64,000 bases of DNA from Paenibacillus etheri (GTDB lineage: Bacteria > Bacillota > Bacilli > Paenibacillales > Paenibacillaceae), in NCBI RefSeq assembly GCF_001012825.1, contig NZ_LCZJ02000018.1, positions 824,531-888,530 of the forward strand, written 5' to 3'. Made by a program: the position numbers and the translations under genes. Shown piece by piece: positions 49,779 through 58,154 of the stretch. Under the pieces are notes generated by a model, which was not told the DNA's origin, did not search any database, and saw only the letters and a program-made list of their open reading frames with translations. Position 1 is the first letter of the stretch, and each line of letters starts with the position of its first letter.

Positions 49779-51455
49779 ATGCTGGAGTCGAATGGTATTC
49801 AGAGTAGATATGAGGAGCGTCAGCAAGAAATAATTTTAAAAATAGCATTGGAAGCGGAGCGGCGACCTCTGCTAGAGAGTGGACTCTGGTTCCACGATGA
49901 TGTGCGAAATAACTTTTATTACGGCTCATATCTTTTTGCAGCTTCAGTAGATGATTCTCTCGTATTACCTTTTGACCGCGAACAAGCGAAACAGAAGGCA
50001 CAGGATGTGCTACTGGAGACTTTATTACTTCAGAATCGGCAAGCCGGCACGGAGCTTTACGGGCACTGGCCGCTTGGATTGAATCCGATTCCACGAGAAG
50101 CGTCGCCGCATGAGTTGCCTGTGGAAATTATGGGCAGTCTGATGGTTTACTTTTGCAAAAAATATGGTGGATCATTAAACGCTCAACTTCGCATTGTACT
50201 GAATACAGCATTTGGACATATTTATCGGAGTAATTTCTTCCATAAACCAGTTCTAACTTTTGGACATCATGAAGCGAAATATACGGCAGCAAAGCTGATT
50301 TTTGGCACTATGTTCGCAGATGATGTGCTCGTTGAGGATGGTCGGCAAAGTCTGAAGGAGACACTGGCATATATCCAATCTAAGGGAATGCCAGAATACG
50401 GCAGTCTCCCGTGGTTCTGGCATTGGATACAAGCGTTTACCTGCGCTTTGGAGCTTGTCCCAGCAGAGGATACGGATTTAACAACGACTCTTAAAGACAT
50501 GCTTGATCATCTTTGGAATGTAAGAGCAGAGTTTTATTTACGTGGAGCTTGGGTGGGTGCACATTCGAGAGGTTGGCCACATGATGTACCAGGTGACGCT
50601 AATGTGCTTCATGACTATGTTCAGTTCGGGGACTTTAAGCTTCCAGAGGCAATGCCACGCACGGAATACGCTGGACTCCTATTCTATAAAGCACCAGATG
50701 AGGCTTTAACAGCTGCAATGAATCGCCAGACGCCAGTGGAAGCCACCAAGATTACACAGAAGGTAGTCCCGGCAGATCCGAAAGCTCAACCGTTGCTTCA
50801 TTCCTATGCCTATATTACAGAGGATTTTGCAGCAGGCGGGATGTGGGAACGAGTAGAGGAATTTGATAATGAGCAGCTCCGTTGGGCGTTTTCCCTGCCT
50901 GTGAATGGAGAGGGAGGGTCTAACCAGTTATATTTCTTCCACCCAGGTCAAGGCTACAATGAGGGAGATCCTCGCCATCAAAGTCGATACATGGAGGTCC
51001 TCTATCACAAGAATGTCGTTATCTCTTTATTCCCAATTCCTCAAGGTGAAAAGAATACGATCATCGGTGTTCTCCCACATGGTGAATGGATGCAAGATCT
51101 GAATGCATTGTTCGGCCAGGTTGGCGATGTCTATTTCGCAATATATCTATCTCATCCATATCATCTGCAGAAACATAAGGAATACATTGAGGTATCAGCT
51201 ACGGGGATGCCGGGTGGGGTAATTGTTGAGGCTCTTGGTGTTAAGGAGTCTGCAGACCGTGGCATCATCGGACTGGATGAGTTCGTAATAGCTATGGCCC
51301 AGAATGAACCCCAGTTTGAGATGGAAGACGGATTGGCGGCTCATTATACGACTAGTAATGGCGATAGATTGCATTTGAGTATGAAGAGCGAGTCAGAGCA
51401 ACCGCGAGCTTTACTGAATGGTGTGAAGATCTCTTTGGAGAACTATACGGTTTAA
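49779..51455 (+). CDS. Unassigned 558-residue protein, candidate polysaccharide lyase or hydrolase
   Basis: No signal peptide. The first ~290 residues are helical with aromatic and acidic/histidine pairs (SGLWFHDDVRNNFYYGSY, YGHWPLGLNPIPREASPHE, PVLTFGHHEAKY, GSLPWFWHWIQAF). The rest is strand-rich (about 330-558). This helical-toroid plus beta-sandwich layout occurs in polyuronate lyases (heparinase/alginate-lyase type), but no family is recognised. It is divergent from kduI and shares the DeoR-type boxes, so it probably supplies or modifies unsaturated uronates for KduI and KduD. ATG 49779 follows GTGGGAGG by 18 bases; the spacing is long, and a nearer TTG (49774, MNAGVEW frame) is out of frame. 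Confidence 0.6.
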   Translation: MLESNGIQSRYEERQQEIILKIALEAERRPLLESGLWFHDDVRNNFYYGSYLFAASVDDSLVLPFDREQAKQKAQDVLLETLLLQNRQAGTELYGHWPLGLNPIPREASPHELPVEIMGSLMVYFCKKYGGSLNAQLRIVLNTAFGHIYRSNFFHKPVLTFGHHEAKYTAAKLIFGTMFADDVLVEDGRQSLKETLAYIQSKGMPEYGSLPWFWHWIQAFTCALELVPAEDTDLTTTLKDMLDHLWNVRAEFYLRGAWVGAHSRGWPHDVPGDANVLHDYVQFGDFKLPEAMPRTEYAGLLFYKAPDEALTAAMNRQTPVEATKITQKVVPADPKAQPLLHSYAYITEDFAAGGMWERVEEFDNEQLRWAFSLPVNGEGGSNQLYFFHPGQGYNEGDPRHQSRYMEVLYHKNVVISLFPIPQGEKNTIIGVLPHGEWMQDLNALFGQVGDVYFAIYLSHPYHLQKHKEYIEVSATGMPGGVIVEALGVKESADRGIIGLDEFVIAMAQNEPQFEMEDGLAAHYTTSNGDRLHLSMKSESEQPRALLNGVKISLENYTV

Positions 51456-51493
51456 TAAGAACTCAACATAGCTGTGAGTAACGTTTGGATGGA

Positions 51494-51517
51494 GTCGACC
51501 TTAAGGTCGGCTTTTTT
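51494..51517 (+). terminator. Rho-independent terminator
   Basis: GTCGACC (51494-51500), loop TTAA, GGTCGGC (51505-51511) with one wobble, then six T residues. Confidence 0.85.
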
Positions 51518-51591
51518 ATATGTGGTATGCGATAAGCTCCGTTAAAACTCGATTTCACAATAGAGTCCTGTGTAGCAAATGATCCGATGAC

Positions 51592-51782
51592 ATTCTAATG
51601 CATTTATTGCAACAGAATTAAGAAAAATTTCCTCAAAAAAGAAATCTAGTGTATTTTGTACAACAGAATCGAGCATTATTGTGTCATATGGGTTAGTCTA
51701 TAAGATTCTAATGCACTAAGTGCAACAGAATTATAAAATGGGGTTATTACACCTGTTTTGAGTGTATGAAGTGCAATAGAAT
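51592..51782. repeat. Cluster of four ~27-bp imperfect palindromic repeats
   Basis: Units at 51592-51618, 51643-51669, 51705-51731 and 51756-51782, with starts 51, 62 and 51 bases apart. The clearest is ATTCTAATGCA, CTAAG, TGCAACAGAAT (51705-51731), whose outer parts form an interrupted inverted repeat. All four end in (G)CAAYAGAAT or ACAACAGAAT. They fill much of the 560-base gap before the aspartase gene, which otherwise holds only a terminator. Unequal spacing and short length argue against CRISPR. Confidence 0.7.
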
Positions 51783-52015
51783 CTAATTAGTGCGCATACT
51801 ATGCTATAGCTTCATTTGGAAATTTACTCCTAATAAAAACCAGCTTTCCTTTAAGGGCAAGGCTTTCGTAATCTTATTTGAAATTAATTGCATTAATCTC
51901 TAATTTTATGAGAGACATTTATCACAATAAAGGTTAATATCTAAGTGAGACATATGAATGAATGCGCTTTCTTAAATCCGAACAAACCTAACTCAAAGAA
52001 TGCGAGGGATTTACT

Positions 52016-53440
52016 GTGACAGGAACTGAATTTCGTGTAGAAAATGATTTTCTAGGCAGCAAACAAGTAGATAAGAACGCATACTATGGGATTCAGACAT
52101 TACGCGCAGTAGAGAATTTTCCAATTACAGGTTATAGAGTACACAATGAATTAATCAAAGCGATGGGGATCGTAAAGAAAGCCGCTGCGCTTGCAAATAT
52201 GGAAATTGGCAGGCTCTATCGTGGGCTTGGAGAAGTTGTTGTTAAAGCAGCGGATGAGATCATCGAAGGACAATGGCACGAACAATTTATTGTAGACCCT
52301 ATACAGGGTGGTGCAGGTACCTCGTTAAATATGAATGCCAATGAAGTCATTGCTAACCGAGCATTAGAACTGCTTGGTCATGAGAAAGGAGACTATCGTC
52401 ATTTAAGTCCCAACTCTCACGTGAATATGGCACAGTCTACAAATGATGCTTTCCCGACGGCTATTCATATTGCTACGCTTTCTCTTCTGGAACAACTCCT
52501 TGTTACTATGCGCAGAATGCATGAAGTGTTTGCAGATAAAGCCAAGGAATTCGATCCGGTTATAAAAATGGGACGCACGCATCTACAAGATGCAGTGCCG
52601 ATTCGTCTGGGCCAAGAGTTCGAGGCTTATCGAAGAGTACTTGAGAGAGATATCAAACGTATTGAACATACACGCCATCATTTGTATGAAGTAAATATGG
52701 GTGCAACGGCTGTAGGAACTGGATTAAATGCTGACCCTCGATATATTGAAGTGGTTGTAGAGCATTTGGCTGAAATAAGTGGACTACCGCTAGTTACTGC
52801 AGATCATCTTGTGGATGCTACGCAAAATACAGATGCATACACAGAAGTATCTGCTGCCCTAAAAGTCTGCATGATGAACATGTCCAAGATTGCTAATGAT
52901 CTTCGGCTCATGGCCTCCGGCCCGCGGACAGGGTTTAATGAAATTTCACTACCTGCCCGCCAGCCTGGTTCCTCCATTATGCCAGGTAAAGTCAATCCGG
53001 TTATGGCGGAGGTCATCAATCAGGTAGCTTTTCAAGTGATAGGAAATGACCATACAATCTGTCTGGCTTCCCAAGCGGGTCAATTGGAGCTGAATGTTAT
53101 GGAGCCTGTGCTAGTGTTCAATCTCATTCAGTCCATCAGCATCATGAACAATTCTTTCCAAGTCTTCACAGACTTCTGTCTGGCTGGTATTGAAGCCAAT
53201 AAAGAGAAGCTGGAGCGGGATGTGGAACGTAGTGTCGGAATCATTACCGCGGTTAACCCACATTTGGGCTACGAAGTGGTTTCTCGTATTGCTCGTGAGG
53301 CGATTTTGACAGGAGAGTCAGTACGGGAATTGTGCCTTAAGTATAATGTGCTATCCGAGGAAGAGCTCACTCTGATTCTGGACCCGTACGAAATGACGCA
53401 TCCAGGGATCGCAGGCTCAGCTTTATTGCAGAAACAATAG
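52016..53440 (+). CDS. aspA: Aspartate ammonia-lyase
   Basis: 474 residues of the fumarase/aspartase superfamily. Signatures: VDPIQGGAGTSLNMNANEV, SQSTNDAFPTA-type AQSTNDAFPTA, GRTHLQDAVPIRLGQEF, and the flexible catalytic loop PGSSIMPGKVNPVMAE (near residue 317). The loop serine is the catalytic base. It deaminates aspartate to fumarate and ammonia in the cytoplasm. GTG start with GCGAGGG about 8 bases upstream. Monocistronic. Confidence 0.93.
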   Translation: MTGTEFRVENDFLGSKQVDKNAYYGIQTLRAVENFPITGYRVHNELIKAMGIVKKAAALANMEIGRLYRGLGEVVVKAADEIIEGQWHEQFIVDPIQGGAGTSLNMNANEVIANRALELLGHEKGDYRHLSPNSHVNMAQSTNDAFPTAIHIATLSLLEQLLVTMRRMHEVFADKAKEFDPVIKMGRTHLQDAVPIRLGQEFEAYRRVLERDIKRIEHTRHHLYEVNMGATAVGTGLNADPRYIEVVVEHLAEISGLPLVTADHLVDATQNTDAYTEVSAALKVCMMNMSKIANDLRLMASGPRTGFNEISLPARQPGSSIMPGKVNPVMAEVINQVAFQVIGNDHTICLASQAGQLELNVMEPVLVFNLIQSISIMNNSFQVFTDFCLAGIEANKEKLERDVERSVGIITAVNPHLGYEVVSRIAREAILTGESVRELCLKYNVLSEEELTLILDPYEMTHPGIAGSALLQKQ

Positions 53441-53503
53441 GGGAATTACTTAACCGTTAATCGCTGACTTTGTGATCCGTGTTCGTGTTCTACGATATTT
53501 AAT

Positions 53504-53543
53504 AAGAACCTACTTCAACGCTAGTTAGAAGTAGGTTCTTTTG
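53504..53543. terminator. Strong bidirectional terminator
   Basis: AAGAACCTACTTC (53504-53516) and GAAGTAGGTTCTT (53528-53540) are perfectly complementary over 13 bases. T-rich on both outer sides. It lies between convergent aspA and the RacA-like gene. Confidence 0.92.
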
Positions 53544-53553
53544 CGTTTCAGGC

Positions 53554-54093
53554 TTACAGGAAAAAGAATAAGCGTAATAGACCACGCTTCCTTGGTGGAG
53601 AGGGTAACCTTGTAATTGTGACGGGATGGGAAGCTTCGTTAGATGTGAAGGCGTTGCCTTTTGAAACTTGCATTGGTTCTAGGGTTGCCGCTAATTGCTT
53701 AATCATTATCCGCAGATCCTCAAGCTCCTCACGCTGCTGAAGCAACTGTATCATAACTACTTCGTCGGCTTTTTGATCGAGTGTACGTTCAATATAATGA
53801 ATCCGGGATAATATATCTTGCATAGGCTCAGCGTCAATGGGGTGAAGTGGAGCTTGCGGTGACGTAGACATCTGCTTTTCATTTGAGTCAATGAATTGAA
53901 TACTTTCTAATGGTTCTCCATGATTAATGCGGTCTTTAATATGACTAAGCAAGCCGATTTGCTGCTCTGAGAAGGTATAGTGGCCAAACCGGTCTTTTGG
54001 AAAAAAATCAGGGAACATAGCAGCCCAACGTTTGATTGTAGTTTGGCTGACTGACAGCAGCTCTGCGGCATCCTTTGTTTTCAGAATTTCCAT
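53554..54093 (-). CDS. RacA-like MerR-type DNA-binding protein with coiled coil and membrane-binding tail
   Basis: 179 residues. The N-terminal MerR-type helix-turn-helix (MEILKTKDAAELLSVSQTTI, KRWAAMFPDFF, FGHYTFSEQQ) is followed by a coiled coil (about 90-140: DILSRIHYIERTLDQKADEV). A basic then hydrophobic C-terminus (PPRKRGLLRLFFFL) looks like a membrane-binding amphipathic tail. This is the layout of RacA, which tethers the chromosome origin to the cell pole during sporulation. Length agrees (B. subtilis RacA about 184). Orthology is not certain. Confidence 0.6.
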   Translation of the reverse strand: MEILKTKDAAELLSVSQTTIKRWAAMFPDFFPKDRFGHYTFSEQQIGLLSHIKDRINHGEPLESIQFIDSNEKQMSTSPQAPLHPIDAEPMQDILSRIHYIERTLDQKADEVVMIQLLQQREELEDLRIMIKQLAATLEPMQVSKGNAFTSNEASHPVTITRLPSPPRKRGLLRLFFFL

Positions 54094-54305
54094 TTTGATT
54101 CCTCCAGTTCAGGTAGTCATGTTATGAGTAATTCGTTGTTCAATTGCTGCTCCCTGCACGGTTGACAAAGGAAGTGCGGATTCGATAAACAAAGTGTAAT
54201 TACGAGCAATCTCACCATTCTTATATTTCACTATCTTGCTTTTACATTCTAGAATGAGTACAGATGACCCTGAAGCGGGGTATACTTGGTTTAGAGGTGA
54301 AGCGT

Positions 54306-54926
54306 ATGGATAGGAGCGGAGAAGTGGAAAAGATGACCGAGGAGCAATGGCAGGCTATTTTGCAAAATGATGCAGCCTATAACGATAAATTCTTTTATGC
54401 TGTGAAGACTACGGGAATCTTTTGCAGACCTTCCTGTAAGTCCAAAGCACCTAATCGAGAGAATGCACGTATCTTTCAAAATGCAGAGCAAGCATTAGAA
54501 TCTGGATTTCGTCCCTGTAAAAGATGCAAACCGACGGGTGAGCGGCTGCCGGATAAGGAATGGGTGGCTGTAATGACTGAATATATCGACAAACATTATA
54601 AGGAACCTCTTACTCTTGAAAAGCTGGCAGAAGTCTGTCATGGAAGCCCTTATCATCTGCATCGAACCTTCAAGAAAGTAACGGGAATCACTCCAGTGGA
54701 TTATATACAGCAGAAGAAAATCGATCAGGCATCTGAATATTTGGTTACCACGGAGCGGGCAGTAGCTGATATTGGATTACATGTGGGTCTGCCAAATACG
54801 TCGTATTTCATTACCTTATTTAAGAAAAAGACGGGGCACACCCCAACGCAGTATCGACAGCTTAACAAAGTAGGATCATCGAATCATTCTGAATTATTCT
54901 TGGAGGTACAGAAAAATGGAGAGTAG
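54306..54926 (+). CDS. adaA: AdaA: methylphosphotriester-DNA methyltransferase and transcriptional activator
   Basis: 206 residues from ATG 54306, with GAGGTGA 8 bases upstream; the open frame starts at 54264. The Ada zinc domain has four cysteines in GIFCRPSCKS and FRPCKRCKP; the first accepts methyl groups from DNA phosphotriesters. The C-terminal AraC HTH pair (LTLEKLAEVCHGSPYHLHRT; VADIGLHVGLPNTSYFITLF) then activates the operon. It overlaps adaB by 11 bases, as in the adaptive response operon of Bacillus. Confidence 0.93.
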   Translation: MDRSGEVEKMTEEQWQAILQNDAAYNDKFFYAVKTTGIFCRPSCKSKAPNRENARIFQNAEQALESGFRPCKRCKPTGERLPDKEWVAVMTEYIDKHYKEPLTLEKLAEVCHGSPYHLHRTFKKVTGITPVDYIQQKKIDQASEYLVTTERAVADIGLHVGLPNTSYFITLFKKKTGHTPTQYRQLNKVGSSNHSELFLEVQKNGE

Positions 54927-55449
54927 ACCAAATGCAATCATATACTGGACATTGCTAGCCTATAAGGAATGGAGTTTCTATATCGCAGCATCGGAGAAAG
55001 GATTAAGTTATGTGGGGTCGCAGCAGAAGCCATTCGAAGAAATGAGTGACTGGATCAGCCGTAGATTTCCTGAAAGTGAACTGGTGCAGGACGATGAGAA
55101 AATGGCGCCATATGTACAGGAACTGATCGAATATTTGCAAGTGAAACGGCAGGCATTCAGCATTCCTTTTGACTATCGCGGGACTCCATTTCAACTCGCG
55201 GTGTGGAAAGCGTTATGTGAAATTCCATATGGACAAACGTGGTCTTATTCGGACATCGCCACACATATTCAAAAGCCTGCTGCTGTACGCGCGGTAGGGA
55301 CGGCTATAGGTGCAAATCCGATATTAATTACGGTCCCTTGTCACCGAGTAATTGGTAAGAATGGAACATTAACTGGCTACCGCGGGGGATTAGAGATGAA
55401 GACGAGGCTGCTTAATTTGGAAAGTAGAAAGATTGCGCAAGAATTATGA
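54916..55449 (+). CDS. adaB: AdaB: methylated-DNA-protein cysteine methyltransferase
   Basis: 177 residues. The C-terminal O6-alkylguanine transferase domain has the active-site motif VPCHRVIG with the acceptor C142. The HTH-like segment GQTWSYSDIATHIQKPAAVR and the IGANPILI strand are canonical. It directly reverses O6-methylguanine by a suicide reaction. Overlaps adaA upstream and the radical SAM gene downstream (ATGA). Confidence 0.94.
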   Translation: MESRPNAIIYWTLLAYKEWSFYIAASEKGLSYVGSQQKPFEEMSDWISRRFPESELVQDDEKMAPYVQELIEYLQVKRQAFSIPFDYRGTPFQLAVWKALCEIPYGQTWSYSDIATHIQKPAAVRAVGTAIGANPILITVPCHRVIGKNGTLTGYRGGLEMKTRLLNLESRKIAQEL

Positions 55450-56264
55450 ACCATGAGATCCAGTACAAAACCCCAAAGACCTTACTAAATAAAGGGACGG
55501 GTTATCTGAACGGATACAGCCATTCTTTAAATCCATATACCGGCTGTACTTATGCTTGCTCTTATTGTTATGTGCGTCAAATGCCCGTTTCATTGTTTCG
55601 CACAGAGGAATGGGGAACTTGGGTAGATGTCAAACAAGAAGCAGCAGCTATTTTACGCAAAGAACTCCAGAGAGCAAAGTCCAAAGGACCGGTCTCCATC
55701 TTTATGTCCTCTAGCACAGATCCATACCAACCGATAGAGCACAAGGAGCAGGTAACAAGAGCTTTGCTGGAGGTTATGGTGGAGAGCCCGCCCGATTTTC
55801 TGTTCGTGCAGACGCGCAGTCCGCTCGTACGCAGAGATATAGATTTATTATTACGCTTAGAAGATAAGGTTCGCGTGAGTATGACTGTAGAGACGGATCG
55901 TGAAGATATACGCAAAAAGTTTACACCAAGTGCTCCGCCCATATCTGCAAGATTAAAGACACTGCAATTACTGCGTGAAGCGGGCATTCCTGTTCAAGCT
56001 ACCATCGCTCCGGTATTGCCGAGCAGCACGTCTTTTCCAGAGATCCTAAGGGGTTTGGTGGATAGAGTCTGTATCGATGATTATTTTATGGGAGATGGCA
56101 GTGGAGGCAAACGGACACGGAGATTAGGTATTTATTCCCTTTATGAAGAGCTACAGCTAGAAGATTGGTATGATCCATCTGCGTATCGTAAGGTGTACGA
56201 TGGACTCCGGAATGTTTTTAATGAAGATGAGCTTTTCTTGAGCCAGAAGGGGTTCGAGCCTTAA
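55446..56264 (+). CDS. SPL-type radical SAM protein (spore photoproduct lyase-like family)
   Basis: 272 residues. The radical SAM cluster motif is C34-x3-C38-x2-C41 in GCTYACSYCYV. Further motifs are FMSSSTDPYQPIEHKEQVTR, FVQTRSPLVRRDIDLL and VSMTVETDREDIRKKFTP, typical of SPL-like uncharacterised Rv2578c/YgkB-type proteins, which are shorter than true SplB (about 340). Overlapped with adaB by four bases, so it is part of the alkylation-response operon. A DNA-repair reaction is suggested by that company but not shown. Confidence 0.85.
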   Translation: MNHEIQYKTPKTLLNKGTGYLNGYSHSLNPYTGCTYACSYCYVRQMPVSLFRTEEWGTWVDVKQEAAAILRKELQRAKSKGPVSIFMSSSTDPYQPIEHKEQVTRALLEVMVESPPDFLFVQTRSPLVRRDIDLLLRLEDKVRVSMTVETDREDIRKKFTPSAPPISARLKTLQLLREAGIPVQATIAPVLPSSTSFPEILRGLVDRVCIDDYFMGDGSGGKRTRRLGIYSLYEELQLEDWYDPSAYRKVYDGLRNVFNEDELFLSQKGFEP

Positions 56265-56350
56265 ACTGAAACATGTTATAATAATCGAGAGCATTCATAC
56301 TTAGTATTTTAAAATACTTAATACCTGTAATCGCTTATTGGAGGAGTAGA

Positions 56351-56602
56351 GTGGCAAAAGCAAAAGTAGCCAAGCGGCCCACAAGAGATGAATTTGTACT
56401 TGAGGAGCTAGGCAATCAGTTAGTTGAGGCCAAGCAAGAAGGTTCTGAGATTTTATTGACCGTATGGGGAAAAGAAGAACAGGTACGCGGAACGATTGTA
56501 GAAATGGACTCGCGGACTGGAAAAGTACACATCAGTAAAAACGAAGGTATCGAAAAAGTTCCGTTTATGGATATTATGCAAGTTAATTATCCCAGAGATT
56601 AA
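56351..56602 (+). CDS. YolD-like small protein
   Basis: 83 residues, GTG start with TTGGAGGAG 8 bases upstream. Basic N-terminus, helix (EELGNQLVEAKQEGSEILL), then a small beta-sheet ending VPFMDIMQVNYPRD. This matches YolD-like proteins, small SH3-like or PRC-like domains often linked with UmuC-type polymerases. Here it lies after the ada operon. Function unknown. Confidence 0.65.
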   Translation: MAKAKVAKRPTRDEFVLEELGNQLVEAKQEGSEILLTVWGKEEQVRGTIVEMDSRTGKVHISKNEGIEKVPFMDIMQVNYPRD

Positions 56603-56617
56603 TGGAAACGCAGCAAT

Positions 56618-56657
56618 AAGAGGTCCTGTGAGCCATGTTGGCTTTGGGGCCTCTTTG
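56618..56657 (+). terminator. Terminator-like hairpin
   Basis: AAGAGGTCC near 56618 pairs with GGGGCCTCTT ending at 56655, with internal AGCC/GGCT pairing. T residues follow. Confidence 0.6.
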
Positions 56658-56698
56658 ACCATAAAGTATCGACTAGATTAAAGAGAGGTAGATCAGAT

Positions 56699-57172
56699 AT
56701 GGCAGTAACCAAAACCAACGCGATGCGAATTCTGGATGCGAAGAAGATCGGATATGAAGTGTTTGTTTATGACAATGAGGATGGACAAATCCATGGTACG
56801 GCTGTAGCCGAGAAGATTGGGAAGGCGGCAGAGACTGTTTTTAAAACTTTGGTCGCTCATAGCGGAGCAAATCTCTATGTATTTGTTATACCAGTTGCCG
56901 AAGAGCTCGATCTAAAAAAGGCGGCCAAGGCCGCCGGAGAGAAAAAGATTGAGATGCTGCCAGTAAAGGATTTGCAAAAGTGGACAGGTTATATCCGTGG
57001 TGGATGTTCTCCGGTCGGAATGAAAAAGCTATACCCAACGTTCATTGACATCAGCGCAGAAAGTCAGGGAACGATAGCCGTTAGCGCCGGAAAAATTGGT
57101 CAACAAATCGACGTATCACCGCAGCATCTTGCAGGGGTAATAAATGCGAAATTCACAGATCTAATTAAATAG
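56699..57172 (+). CDS. ybaK: Cys-tRNA(Pro)/Cys-tRNA(Cys) deacylase YbaK
   Basis: 157 residues. YbaK features: KTNAMRILDAKKIGYEVFVY at the start, GKAAETVFKTLVAH, GYIRGGCSPVGMKK and the final NAKFTDLIK. It hydrolyses Cys misacylated onto tRNA-Pro (and related mischarged tRNAs) in trans. GAGAGG precedes the ATG. Its last 12 bases overlap the end of the convergent YdcF-family gene. Confidence 0.93.
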   Translation: MAVTKTNAMRILDAKKIGYEVFVYDNEDGQIHGTAVAEKIGKAAETVFKTLVAHSGANLYVFVIPVAEELDLKKAAKAAGEKKIEMLPVKDLQKWTGYIRGGCSPVGMKKLYPTFIDISAESQGTIAVSAGKIGQQIDVSPQHLAGVINAKFTDLIK

Positions 57173-57922
57173 ATGAGCAACAAGAAGACCTAAATACTCC
57201 TTCAAGGCTGTGCCTGTAGTGGAGATGGCTCCTGGCGAAGGAGTGAACTTTGAGGGTTGCAGCGAAAATTCAGCGCTGGCGATATAATCTGTAGGATAAG
57301 CTTGCGCCGTTAGCCCTGCATTCTTGAAGTGTTGCATTGCACGGGGCATATGGAAGCCAGAAGTGACTAGAACAGGACGTTTAAGTCCTTTCTCTTGTAG
57401 AATTGCGGCGGTATTTACAGCATTCTGCTCCGTGTTAAGGGATTGATTGTCGGTCAGGATATCCGCTTGAGAGATGCCTAGTCCGAGCAGTTGCCTTTTG
57501 GCGATATCCGCTTCATTACCGCTGTCAGAGAAGACTTGTCCACCAGAGAATAGGATAGGTAGACCGCTCAATTTATGAAGTCGCACAGCGGTAATAAGTC
57601 GATTCGCAGCTGATCCATATAAGTTGCCCTCCCCATCAATATCTGGTGTGCCAGAGCTGGCGCCTCCGCCAAGAACGACAATGACATCTCCTTGCAATGT
57701 ATCCGGTTGTGGATATTTTCGCTCTAATCCTCCGATTAACGCATCGCTGACTAAAGGAGTCATGGAGAAATACATAAGCAGTGTAACGCCAAGCAGTACT
57801 AGCGCTGGACGACGATTCTTTTTCCATAGCCAAATGACTAGACCTAGCAGAAGTAGGATGAAAAGGCCTGGAGGAAGTACAAAGCTGTATACAAATTTGA
57901 TGATGTAAATCAACAGTATCAA
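57161..57922 (-). CDS. YdcF/ElyC/SanA family membrane protein (DUF218)
   Basis: 253 residues. Two N-terminal membrane helices (about 2-30 and 37-56) are followed by a DUF218 domain: VIVVLGGG (near 84), ANRLITAVRLHKLSGLPILF, SGGQ, and TSGFHMPRAMQHF near the C-terminus. The soluble domain should lie outside the membrane. Family members (ElyC, SanA) affect envelope and peptidoglycan biogenesis; the reaction is not established. It ends 12 bases inside ybaK on the other strand. Confidence 0.88.
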   Translation of the reverse strand: MILLIYIIKFVYSFVLPPGLFILLLLGLVIWLWKKNRRPALVLLGVTLLMYFSMTPLVSDALIGGLERKYPQPDTLQGDVIVVLGGGASSGTPDIDGEGNLYGSAANRLITAVRLHKLSGLPILFSGGQVFSDSGNEADIAKRQLLGLGISQADILTDNQSLNTEQNAVNTAAILQEKGLKRPVLVTSGFHMPRAMQHFKNAGLTAQAYPTDYIASAEFSLQPSKFTPSPGAISTTGTALKEYLGLLVAHLFN

Positions 57923-57988
57923 CCGCCTTCATAAATTATGAGTTCAGGTTGTATTGTAACATGAGATGAGGTGTTCTAAGTTGCACTA

Positions 57989-58012
57989 AAGGCCGAAACG
58001 GTCTTTTTTTAT
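57989..58012 (+). terminator. Short hairpin with T run upstream of sigma-factor gene
   Basis: GGCCG (57991-57995), AAA, CGGTC (57999-58003), then eight T residues. It has no adjacent upstream plus-strand gene, so it may end an untranslated leader or a small RNA. Confidence 0.5.
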
Positions 58013-58154
58013 TTGCTGAGAAAACTGATATAGAACTAGATTGGGAACGGGATTATGCTAAGGGGAGTATAAATTTCTCCTAAATTCCCCAACCTTTTTC
58101 GTTTTCGCTGCAGTATATATATGAGTGCCACCTGATAGAAGGAGCTTTTAGAAC

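Noticed and set aside
51592-51782. Short repeats resembling a CRISPR array
   Set aside because: Units are imperfect, only four, unequally spaced (24-35-base gaps), and no cas gene is present.
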